Positions 44,735 through 52,120 of a stretch of 64,000 bases of DNA are shown here, in pieces; position 1 is the stretch's first letter; each line of letters opens with the position of its first letter. Source of the DNA: Planctomycetota bacterium. Lineage in GTDB: Bacteria > Planctomycetota > Phycisphaerae > UBA1845. The stretch lies in contig JAKQDH010000075.1 of NCBI GenBank assembly GCA_029558835.1, positions 42,433 to 106,432 on the forward strand. The letters are read 5' to 3'. The translations under genes were made by a program, and so were the position numbers. The notes beneath the pieces are model-generated. The model was not told where the DNA came from. It saw nothing but the letters and a program-made list of their open reading frames with translations, and did no database searches.

Positions 44735-44755
44735 TCTACCGAACATAACTAGAAC
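44732..44755 (+). promoter_or_regulatory. SOS-box-like operator overlapping the -10
   Basis: AGTTC-TACC-GAACA (44732-44745) is an inverted repeat of the GTTC-N4-GAAC type. The same bases extend into GAAC-N7-GAAC (44741-44755), the form used by alphaproteobacterial LexA (GTTC-N7-GTTC on the other strand). The inverted form differs from the TGTTC-N4-GAACA motif reported for Verrucomicrobia LexA at the first base only. Overlap with the -10 fits repression. Confidence 0.55.
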
Positions 44756-44947
44756 CCGCGCGAGGCGTGGTTTACCTGCGGGTTGCCGCGTGCCGTGGCG
44801 GCAGCGTGGCCGCGCTGCGTATACCGGCCTCCCGCCGCCGTGGAGGGGAAGGGGGGCCGCGGTCGGCGGCAGGATCGCATTGGTGTTCCGCGGCGGCTCC
44901 GGGACGGGGCCGCCATTGCGGAAGTGCTGACCGGAGCAAGGACGCTC

Positions 44948-45553
44948 ATGTTGCACATGGACGGTTACTCGGCCGCGCCAGTTGAGCCCGACTGGCCGTT
45001 GTGTGTGTTCGGTCCCGGGGGTGATTTCAGGACCGCGTGGCTCCCGGGGCCGACACCACAAGGCCCGCTCTGCGGGTCGCCGGCTCTGCGCGAGGTTAAG
45101 CTGACCGAGGGGGTAGTCGCGCGGACCGGGGGGCGTGGGCCGTTGCGGTGGTGGTGGCAACAGGCGCGGCTGGCGGCCCGGGAACTGCTCGTGGCAGGTC
45201 AACGCCTGCGGCGGTTTGAGGAGCTGCTCCGGCAGCGGCGAGCGCCTGTGGTTGCGCTCGGGCCGGAGGGCCTGACCAGTGTTTGGGAGAGCACCCATGG
45301 CACGCACGGGCAAAGCGGCGCCGGAGTCGGCCGCGCTGACTCCGCGCCAACTCGAAATCCTCACGCGCATCCGCGACGACCGGCGGCGCAATGGCTATTC
45401 GCCGACCTTGCAGGAGATCGCAGACTCGCTCGGACGCAGCAAAGTCACGGTGTTCGAGCACGTCGAGGCGCTTGTTCGAAAGGGCCTGCTGCGCCGGCAA
45501 CGCAACAAGGCACGCTCTTTGGACCTGACATCCGCCGCGCGCTTGCCGGATGA
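44948..45553 (+). CDS. Unconfirmed ORF upstream of and overlapping lexA
   Basis: ATG 44948 follows AAGGA by five bases. The frame reads through to 45553, so it would overlap lexA by 257 bases; that overlap counts against it. The non-overlapping part has GC-rich third positions (about three quarters G or C by hand count) and helical, basic-amphipathic sequence (WWWQQARLAARELLVAGQRL). If real it would be the first gene behind the SOS-box-like promoter; otherwise it is the lexA leader. No homologue was recognised. Confidence 0.25.
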   Translation: MLHMDGYSAAPVEPDWPLCVFGPGGDFRTAWLPGPTPQGPLCGSPALREVKLTEGVVARTGGRGPLRWWWQQARLAARELLVAGQRLRRFEELLRQRRAPVVALGPEGLTSVWESTHGTHGQSGAGVGRADSAPTRNPHAHPRRPAAQWLFADLAGDRRLARTQQSHGVRARRGACSKGPAAPATQQGTLFGPDIRRALAG

Positions 45554-45935
45554 GCGGCCGACACGTCTGCCCCTGGTGGGCCGCATCGCGGCGGGTCGCC
45601 CGCTGGAAGCGGTCGAGACGCCGGACGCGGTCGATCTCGAGGAGATGTTCCAGAGCCGTTACCCGGTATGCGCGCTGCGCGTCACGGGGGACAGCATGGT
45701 GGACGACCAGATACGAGACGGTGACCTGGTCGTGTTCGAGCAGCGGTCCAACCCGCGCAACGGGGATACCGTGGTGGCGCTGCTGGACCGTGAAGAGGCG
45801 ACGCTTAAGCGCTTCTACCGCGAGCGGGACCGCATCCGCCTGCAACCGGCGAACGACCGCTATCCGCCCCTCTACGTCAAGGACCGCGACCTGGCGATCC
45901 AGGGCGTGGTGATCGGCGTGCTCCGGCGGCTGTAG
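45297..45935 (+). CDS. lexA: LexA-type SOS repressor
   Basis: A 212-residue protein with an N-terminal winged helix (LTPRQLEILTRIRDDRRRNGYSPTLQEIADSLGRSKVTVFEHVEALVRKGLLRR) and a C-terminal S24 peptidase domain. The self-cleavage Ala-Gly lies in LVGRIAAGRPLEA; the Ser is in GDSM and the Lys in EEATLKRF. ATG 45297 follows GGGAG by seven bases. On RecA-ssDNA stimulation LexA cleaves itself and SOS genes are induced (family knowledge). The promoter upstream carries a GTTC-N4-GAAC box, so autoregulation is likely. No recA or imu genes are adjacent, so a prophage-type repressor is a less likely alternative. Confidence 0.92.
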   Translation: MARTGKAAPESAALTPRQLEILTRIRDDRRRNGYSPTLQEIADSLGRSKVTVFEHVEALVRKGLLRRQRNKARSLDLTSAARLPDERPTRLPLVGRIAAGRPLEAVETPDAVDLEEMFQSRYPVCALRVTGDSMVDDQIRDGDLVVFEQRSNPRNGDTVVALLDREEATLKRFYRERDRIRLQPANDRYPPLYVKDRDLAIQGVVIGVLRRL

Positions 45936-46377
45936 CAACTCAGCGGTTGTGGAAGGTCGCGGGACGGCGCGGGGGCGCGGGGCGGCGCGCATCGCGGCAT
46001 CGTGTGCTGTGCGATGCGGTGTGAGCGATTCCGCGCTGCCATCGAGCCGCGGGCTTCCGCCCGCGCGGTGCCGCGTTGCGGTGACGGCTGCACGATTGCG
46101 CGCGGTGATCGAGGTCGTGGAGCCGCAGCATTCGCGGAATGTCGCCTCCGGGGCCCGAACCCGCAGAGGGGTTCGGGAGCAGGGGAGGGGCGTCGTGCCC
46201 GGCGTGCGACTGCACGCCGAAGCGGGCGGGTGCGAAGGTGGGGCTTGGTGTGCCGAGCCGGGAGCGCTGGAAGGGGTAGCGCGAAAGGGGCGGGGTGCGA
46301 AGGGCAAGAAGAAGGGACCGCGTCGTCGTGGACGAGCGGTCCCGATGTCGTTGTCGCGAGTCGGCTTCGGTGCGGAA
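45936..46377. other. Intergenic region after lexA
   Basis: 440 bases, no gene. It contains a truncated repeat F (46041-46068) and the terminator of the convergent PEP-CTERM gene (46314-46343). Confidence 0.5.
46314..46343 (-). terminator. Rho-independent-like terminator of the minus-strand PEP-CTERM gene
   Basis: An 8-bp stem, GGGACCGC / GCGGTCCC, followed on the minus strand by CTTCTTCTTG, 35 bases after the stop codon. Confidence 0.65.
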
Positions 46378-47064
46378 CTAGCGCCGCCGACGAAGCAGAG
46401 CCAGACCGCCAACCGCCAGCAGACCAAGGGAGGCCGGCTCCGGCGAGTACGTGTACGTCACACACACCTGGACCTCAAGGATCGGATACTCGACCTCAAG
46501 CTGCCAGGCGTCCGGCGTAATGCCCTCAAACTGCAGGTCGTTAACCATCAGCAGCGGGCTGACGTTGAAGGCGACGTTGGCCGGGCCGTTCGAGTCGTAG
46601 AACGCCTCGGACGGGAAATACTGCCCTGCCAGCAGGCTCGCATAGCCAAGGACGCCGAAGTCCCACCCGTCTGGCGGCGTCGCGTCGAACAGGGCCAAGT
46701 CGCCGTTGTCCGGGTCAAGATTGATGAACGGACTCGTGACGGTATTGCCACCCGAGGAGAACACCCCCGGTCCGATGGCGGAGAACTGACGAATCACGCG
46801 GGCGCGCACGACGGCGCTTTTGAACGGATCGTCGTTGTCAGCCTTCGGTTGTGCCGAGCCGCTGTGATAGACATTCACCACCACATCATCGAGGATGAGC
46901 GACCCGCCCTGGTTATCAAACTTGGGCAGGTACAAATCCTGCGGATCCTGCAAATCGCTGGTGAACGAGACGAAATTGCAGTACGACACCTCGTCGGCGC
47001 TGGCCACCGCGCCGCAGCAGACTGCGACCGCGACCAGAATCCCCCCTGCCAACATTTTCCGCAT
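46378..47064 (-). CDS. PEP-CTERM protein with choice-of-anchor E-like domain
   Basis: A 228-residue exported protein. ATG 47064 follows AAGGAGG by nine bases. Signal peptide to about 23 (GGILVAVAVCCGAVASA). The body has the order VSYCNFVSFTSDLQDPQDLYLPKFDNQGGSLILDDVVVNV, as in the choice-of-anchor E domain ('lp.Fd...G.L..v'). The C-terminus is SPEPASLGLLAVGGLALLRRRR: PEP motif, helix and Arg cluster, so exosortase processing is expected. Confidence 0.88.
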   Translation of the reverse strand: MRKMLAGGILVAVAVCCGAVASADEVSYCNFVSFTSDLQDPQDLYLPKFDNQGGSLILDDVVVNVYHSGSAQPKADNDDPFKSAVVRARVIRQFSAIGPGVFSSGGNTVTSPFINLDPDNGDLALFDATPPDGWDFGVLGYASLLAGQYFPSEAFYDSNGPANVAFNVSPLLMVNDLQFEGITPDAWQLEVEYPILEVQVCVTYTYSPEPASLGLLAVGGLALLRRRR

Positions 47065-47970
47065 ATATCGGTTCCTCCTTCCGAATCTCCAGTTCGAACG
47101 ACGAATGAGACAATGCCGATCGAGTTGCCTCAGGGATCCTGTGTGCGCTCTCAATCACGACGTGCAGCCCACAATCCCCGCCGGCGCCTCCTCTGGCCCT
47201 CCCAGACCTACTAACGTGCGCACAGGCCCCACGGCAGATGCCCGTGCACCTTGTAGCCAAGAATACCCCCGCGCGGTCGAAAAGGCAAGAAGATTATCGA
47301 CAGTCTTTTACGTCCATTTCCACGGGCGGGTGTGGCGCCTGGGCAAAGGACCGTGCGATCTCCCAACTCATTGTCCGATAGACGTTTAGAACGTCCACCA
47401 CCCGACGGGTGAGCGCATGCGTGTCTCTTGATCGGGCGCCGTGGCCCGCTGGGGTGGTTGTCTCGGCCAAGGGCGGACCAGTCGGGGTAGGCTGGAACGG
47501 GCACCGACGATCCGCTTGGCTCCCTCTGTGGGGCCGGGCGGTACGCAGCAGGGCGCTTGGCCGCCTGCTGAGGAACGCGGTGTCTGCGGCGATGCCCCCG
47601 GATGGGTGGCGTGTTGGGCGTCTTGGACGTCGGCTGCGGGAGGCCGACGTGTTTCTTCGCCGGGCGGGCAGCGGACCGGCCGGTAGGGGGGGCCTGCGGT
47701 GGGCCTGTGTCCCGCGCGCGTGATGGCAGGATAGCTTCGCATTGTCTGCGACGCGGGCGCGATTGCACGCCGCGAGTCTTGCCCGAAGGAAGGTGCTTGC
47801 GTTCGGGGCGGGGCGTCATGGTATATTGTGGTCAGGGAGAGCGGCCGGGCACGATCAGGCCCGGTTCGTGGGGAGAGGGACCCCCCCGCAGTATCAGAAT
47901 GAGCAGACGGCGCGAGGAGTGGGTGCACGCTGCGCACGCCGGTCCGGCGCGACGTCGGGTGAACGAGGTG
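47065..47970. other. Long intergenic region before the beta-helix gene
   Basis: About 900 bases. Several open frames exist on both strands, but their Arg/Pro/Gly-rich composition does not look like protein. One promoter-like element is at 47819. Confidence 0.5.
47819..47827 (+). promoter_or_regulatory. Extended -10-like element before the beta-helix gene
   Basis: TGGTATATT, a TGn extended -10 as at 21772. It is 144 bases before the chosen ATG. Confidence 0.4.
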
Positions 47971-49758
47971 ATGGCAACGCCGCGGTTTGCGCTGGTGGTT
48001 GGCGTGCTATTGGCGGTTTTCCCGGCCGCGACGCGTGGTGGGGAGCGCGCCGTGTACTACGTGGACGCCGAGGCGTCCGGGTCCGGCAGCGGGTCGAACT
48101 GGGTGGATGCGTTTCCGACGCTGTACGCGGCGCTGCAGGTGGCGACGGCGGGAAGCGAGATTCGGGTCGCGCAGGGCACGTACTATCCGGGGCCGCCGGC
48201 GTGTTCGCGTGAGCTCACGTTTCAACTGATCTCGGGCGTGGCCGTGCAGGGCGGCTACGCCGGGCACGGCGCGGCGGACCCGGACCACCGGGATCCGGTG
48301 CTGCAGCCGACGATCCTGAGCGGCGACATCGGGGAGGCAGGCTACTGCGCGGACGATGTGTACCACGTCGTTACCGGCACGGGAACGGGGCGCTCGGCCG
48401 TTCTGGACGGCTTCGTCATCGAGAGCGGGCAGGCCGACGGCTCGTTTCCCCACGACAAGGGCGGCGGGATGCTGAACGACCCGGGCGGTCCGACGGTCCG
48501 CAGCTGCGTGTTCCGCGACAACTTCGCGCAGTCGGGCGGGGCGATGTACAACGGCTACGGGTACGTGCCGCTCGTCGAGAACTGCACGTTCGTTGGCAAT
48601 CGGGCGTATTCCAATGGCGGGGCGGTGTTCAACATGGGTTCGGGGGCCGACGTGCGCGGCTGCCTGTTTTCCGACAACAGCAGTGAACTTTCCGGGGGGG
48701 CGGTGAGTGACCTGTACGCGCCGAGTTCCTATGCGGACTGCATGTTCGAAGGGAACGTCTCGGTCTACCGCGGGGGGGCGGTGTTCAACCTGACTGGCGC
48801 GCCGACGTTCACGCGGTGCACGTTTCAGGCCAACGACGCCGTGGGGACCGGCAGCTCGGCGAAGGGCGGCGCGGGCGTGTACAACGACTCCGGGAGCCCG
48901 TCGTTCACGGATTGTGACTTCCTCGACAATCTGTCCACGCGTCAGGGGGGAGGACTGGTGAACCGGCGGGGCAGTCCGTCCTTACGCAACTGCCGGTTCG
49001 CGGAGAACCTGGCGACCGGCGAGGGCGGTGGAGTGTACAACATCGAGGGCAGTCCGCAGCTCGTCAACTGTGCGTTCGTGGGGAACTGGTCGCTGGTGCA
49101 GGGCGGGGCGTTGCTCAGTGACGGCGGGACGGTCACGTTGCTTAACTCCACGCTGACGGGCAACCGCGGTTTCGGGACGGGTGCCGGCGGGGTCCAGGTG
49201 ACACAGGGCGGGCTGAACCTGCGGAGCGGGATTCTCTGGGGCAACCGCAACGCGCAGGGGACGGCGGAGGCCGCCCAGATTGGCCTCACCTTTGGCACGC
49301 TGTCCGTCAACTACTCGTGCGTGCAGGGGTGGAGCGGGGCGTGGGGCGGTACCGGCAACATCGGGGCGGTGCCGGGCTTCGAGGACCTGGCCGGGCCGGA
49401 CGGCATCACCGGCACAGAGGACGACGACCTGACGTTGCGGGTGGATTCACCGTGCCTCGATGCCGGCGATCCGACCTACGTGCCCGGTTCGGGCGAGACC
49501 GACCTGTACGGCGCGCCACGCCTGGTGTGCGGCACCGTGGACATGGGAGCGGTGGAGTTCGGCAGGATCATTGGGGACCTGACGTGTGATCACGTGATTA
49601 CGATCGCGGACTTCTCCGCCTGGTCCGGGTGTGCGTCGGACCCGGCTCGGGCGCCCTGCGTCGGAGAGTGTTGCGTCTATGACTTCAGTGCGGACGGAGC
49701 GATCAATCTGCGCGACTTTGCGGCCTTTCAGAATGCCATTACTGCCGGCGAGCCGTGA
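47971..49758 (+). CDS. Right-handed beta-helix protein with Pmp-type repeats and dockerin-type C-terminus
   Basis: A 595-residue secreted protein. ATG 47971 gives a signal peptide (FALVVGVLLAVFPAATRG); the frame is open upstream and ATG 47899 is an alternative. Residues about 30-500 form repeated beta-helix coils with the chlamydial polymorphic membrane-protein signatures GGA(V/M/L) and FxxN, for example NCTFVGNRAYSNGGAVFNM, CLFSDNSSELSGGAVSD, CTFQANDAVGTG and CAFVGNWSLVQGGALL. Near residue 500 is CLDAGDPTYVPGSGETDLYGAPRLVCGTVDMGAVE, the standard end of such helices. Two EF-hand-like loops close the protein: DLTCDHVITIAD and DFSADGAINLRD. Confidence 0.87.
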   Translation: MATPRFALVVGVLLAVFPAATRGGERAVYYVDAEASGSGSGSNWVDAFPTLYAALQVATAGSEIRVAQGTYYPGPPACSRELTFQLISGVAVQGGYAGHGAADPDHRDPVLQPTILSGDIGEAGYCADDVYHVVTGTGTGRSAVLDGFVIESGQADGSFPHDKGGGMLNDPGGPTVRSCVFRDNFAQSGGAMYNGYGYVPLVENCTFVGNRAYSNGGAVFNMGSGADVRGCLFSDNSSELSGGAVSDLYAPSSYADCMFEGNVSVYRGGAVFNLTGAPTFTRCTFQANDAVGTGSSAKGGAGVYNDSGSPSFTDCDFLDNLSTRQGGGLVNRRGSPSLRNCRFAENLATGEGGGVYNIEGSPQLVNCAFVGNWSLVQGGALLSDGGTVTLLNSTLTGNRGFGTGAGGVQVTQGGLNLRSGILWGNRNAQGTAEAAQIGLTFGTLSVNYSCVQGWSGAWGGTGNIGAVPGFEDLAGPDGITGTEDDDLTLRVDSPCLDAGDPTYVPGSGETDLYGAPRLVCGTVDMGAVEFGRIIGDLTCDHVITIADFSAWSGCASDPARAPCVGECCVYDFSADGAINLRDFAAFQNAITAGEP

Positions 49759-49872
49759 ATCACCGTGCGTCATCAGGCGACGCCGGCGCGGACATCCGTC
49801 CGCCTTGTGACGCTCGCACGTCGGACCCGGGCTGCGGGACTTCCCAGGGCGATGCCCGCAGCCGGGCTGTGG

Positions 49873-50751
49873 TCAGCTACCGAGGGTGGCTTCCGCGTCG
49901 GCGAGAGCCTGCGGCAGCGACTGGCGGACCTCCTCAAGATGGCCGGCCGAGATCCCCAGCGCCTCCAGCATAGGCTCCGTGATGGCCTGGTCGGCATTGG
50001 TAATATAGAAGCCCAGGTGTTCCTGGCTGCACAGGCGGTCGGCAGCCTGGATCAGGACACCGAGACCGCGCAGTTCGCCACTCAGGGCCTCGGGGGTGTG
50101 GTGGAAACCGACGGCCGCCCGCAGGTGCCGCGGAAATTTCCACTTCGTGGTGAGCGCCACGCCGAATGCCTGGTGGTCAGCCCCGACAATCTGCCGCTCG
50201 CACTCGAGGAAGTCGATCGACTGGGCCATGCAGGTGTCGATGACCTGGGCGAACTGCTCGGGGTAGGCCTGCCGTTCGACCAGCATGCCGATGTCGTGGA
50301 TGAGCCCCGCCACGAACATCTCGTCGGGAATGCCGTGATGGGGGGAGAGCTTGGCGAGCATACGGGCTACGACCGCGACGGCCACGCCGTGCCGCCACAG
50401 GTCCGTCGCACTGAAGTGTTCCGAGATGCGCTTGCCGCGGAAGAGGCGGGCGATGGAGGCGGCGATCGCGATGTTCTTGACGGCCGCCAGTCCCAGCAGA
50501 ACGATGGCGCGGTCCACGCTGGCCACCTGACCGGGCAGACCGTAGAAGGCCGAGTTCACCACCTTCAGCACCTTGACCGAAAGGGCGGGGTCCATCTTGA
50601 TCACGTCGTGCAGATCGCGCGCGGTGCTCTTGGGGTCTTCGACGATCTCGATGATCTTGATGGTAGTCTGCGGCAGCGTGGCGAGCCCGCTGAGCGACGC
50701 CAGGGCCCGCTCGACAACCTGCTGGGTTCTTTCGGTGGTTTCAGCAGTCAT
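49873..50751 (-). CDS. HDOD-domain signalling protein
   Basis: A 292-residue cytoplasmic protein. ATG 50751 follows a GGAGGGAG a few bases upstream. The HDOD domain spans about 15-215: LATLPQTTIKIIEIV, MDPALSVKVLKVVNSAFYGL, SVDRAIVLLGLAAVKNIAIA, FVAGLIHDIGML. The His-Asp pair (HDIG) is present, but the upstream metal-binding His pattern of HD phosphodiesterases is incomplete, so this is probably a non-enzymatic HDOD output or regulator. It sits upstream of neuC on the same strand but 211 bases away. Confidence 0.85.
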   Translation of the reverse strand: MTAETTERTQQVVERALASLSGLATLPQTTIKIIEIVEDPKSTARDLHDVIKMDPALSVKVLKVVNSAFYGLPGQVASVDRAIVLLGLAAVKNIAIAASIARLFRGKRISEHFSATDLWRHGVAVAVVARMLAKLSPHHGIPDEMFVAGLIHDIGMLVERQAYPEQFAQVIDTCMAQSIDFLECERQIVGADHQAFGVALTTKWKFPRHLRAAVGFHHTPEALSGELRGLGVLIQAADRLCSQEHLGFYITNADQAITEPMLEALGISAGHLEEVRQSLPQALADAEATLGS

Positions 50752-50962
50752 GAGTCTCCCTCCAGGGGTAGGAGGTTACCGGTCCCACTGGGCGCGGACC
50801 CGCCGCGTCTGCCAGTAGAAGGGGTATCGTCGGCATAGCGCGAACAGATTAGCTTGAGTTGCTGCGGTGGCGGCCAGACGGGAGTCGGACCGGGGACGGC
50901 GCGGTACCAGGTGCCGCGCTGGTTCGTTGATCGGGGCTGCCCCCCAGACGGAAGGGCCGCGG

Positions 50963-52120
50963 TCAGTACGTCAGGCCCTTCCGACGGAACGCCGCGGAGA
51001 GGTCCACGCGGGCAAGCAACGCCGCGATGCGCCGGCCGGCCCGCCCATCGCCGTAGGGACAGCGTCCCGTCTTTCTCGGACGCGAACGCAGCGCACGCGC
51101 GAGGGCGCGCTGGATCGAGGCGTAGGACTCTTCGGCGTCCAGAATGCCCGGGCCGGCTCGCTCGCGCCCGCGTTGTCGTGGTCCGATATTCACGACGGGT
51201 ACGCCGGCGACCGGCGCTTCCAGCAACCCGCTCGATGAGTTCCCGACCAACACGTCCACCTCCAGCAGCTTCCGCAGGTAGGTCTCCCGCGGCAGGGACC
51301 GCCAAACGTTGACTTCGTGGCCTCGGCTCCGGGTGCAATGCGCCTCGAGGGCCTGGAGGATGCCGGTGTGCCCGCGATCCGTGTTGGGGTAGATGATCGC
51401 GCGCTGCAGGCCCGCGTCCGCGACGGCGCGGAGGATCATGTTCATCACGCGTCGTTCATGGGCGGGCGATCGTCCGCAGGCGTGTTGGACGATCAACGCT
51501 TCGCCAGTGCGGGTGCGGGTGCCGGAGCGTACGCGCCCCAGTTGGAGGAGGTCATCGAGGCCCGGCGCGCCGACGAGGTGCACCCGCCGGGCTTCCTCGC
51601 CCAGGCGGAGCACACGGCGGTGGGAGGTTCGCGTTGCCGTAAGATGCAGATGAGCGAGCTTGGTGATGGCGTGGCGGACGGGGTCGTCGAAGTCGCCGGG
51701 GGCGATGTCGCCGCCGTGGATGTGGGCGAGCAGACGGTCGGTGGTGACGGCCGCCAGGGCGCCGGCGAGCGCCTCGATGCGGTCCCCGAGCACCAGGACG
51801 ATGTCGGTGCGGGCGCGGTCGAGAAAGCGGGTGATGCCGGCAATGCCGCGGCTCAGGCCCAGGGCCTGGTCGGTGGCGGCGTCGCTGCCCTTCTGCATGG
51901 GCACTCGGGCGGCGATACGCCGCCCGTCGCGGACGATGTCACCTACCGTGTGGCCGAACTTGCCCAGCAGGTGCATGCCGGTGACGACGAGCTGGAGTTG
52001 CAGTCGCGGGTGGTGGTCGATGGCGTCGAGCGTCGAGCGCAGCAGGCCGTATTCCGCGCGGGTGCCGGTGATGACGGCCACCCGGCGCCGGCGTTGTCGA
52101 GTTGACGCCGGTGGGGTCAT
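50963..52120 (-). CDS. neuC: UDP-N-acetylglucosamine 2-epimerase, hydrolysing (nonulosonate pathway)
   Basis: A 385-residue enzyme. Signature motifs: VAVITGTRAEYGLLRSTL, LVVTGMHLLGKFGHTV, IVLVLGDRIEALAGALA, AHIHGGDIAPGDFDDPVRHAITKLAHLHL and VGNSSSGLLEAPVAGVPVVNIG. It converts UDP-GlcNAc (or a related UDP-sugar) to ManNAc for sialic-acid-like sugars (family knowledge). The start overlaps the stop of the upstream NeuA-NeuB gene by four bases. Legionaminic-acid-type substrates are equally possible; sequence alone does not decide. Confidence 0.9.
   Translation of the reverse strand: MTPPASTRQRRRRVAVITGTRAEYGLLRSTLDAIDHHPRLQLQLVVTGMHLLGKFGHTVGDIVRDGRRIAARVPMQKGSDAATDQALGLSRGIAGITRFLDRARTDIVLVLGDRIEALAGALAAVTTDRLLAHIHGGDIAPGDFDDPVRHAITKLAHLHLTATRTSHRRVLRLGEEARRVHLVGAPGLDDLLQLGRVRSGTRTRTGEALIVQHACGRSPAHERRVMNMILRAVADAGLQRAIIYPNTDRGHTGILQALEAHCTRSRGHEVNVWRSLPRETYLRKLLEVDVLVGNSSSGLLEAPVAGVPVVNIGPRQRGRERAGPGILDAEESYASIQRALARALRSRPRKTGRCPYGDGRAGRRIAALLARVDLSAAFRRKGLTY

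Larger units (their letters stand above)
44647..44947. other. Regulatory region with the strong promoter upstream of lexA
   Basis: About 300 bases. It contains the promoter at 44706-44734 and the GTTC-N4-GAAC box. No convincing gene starts before 44948. Confidence 0.6.

Noticed and set aside
45949..47214. A 421-residue plus-strand open frame
   Set aside because: It covers the minus-strand PEP-CTERM gene, which has signal peptide, PEP motif and ribosome site.
49447..49773. A short minus-strand gene near the beta-helix gene end
   Set aside because: It is antisense to the dockerin-type C-terminus of a well-supported gene, with no ribosome site.
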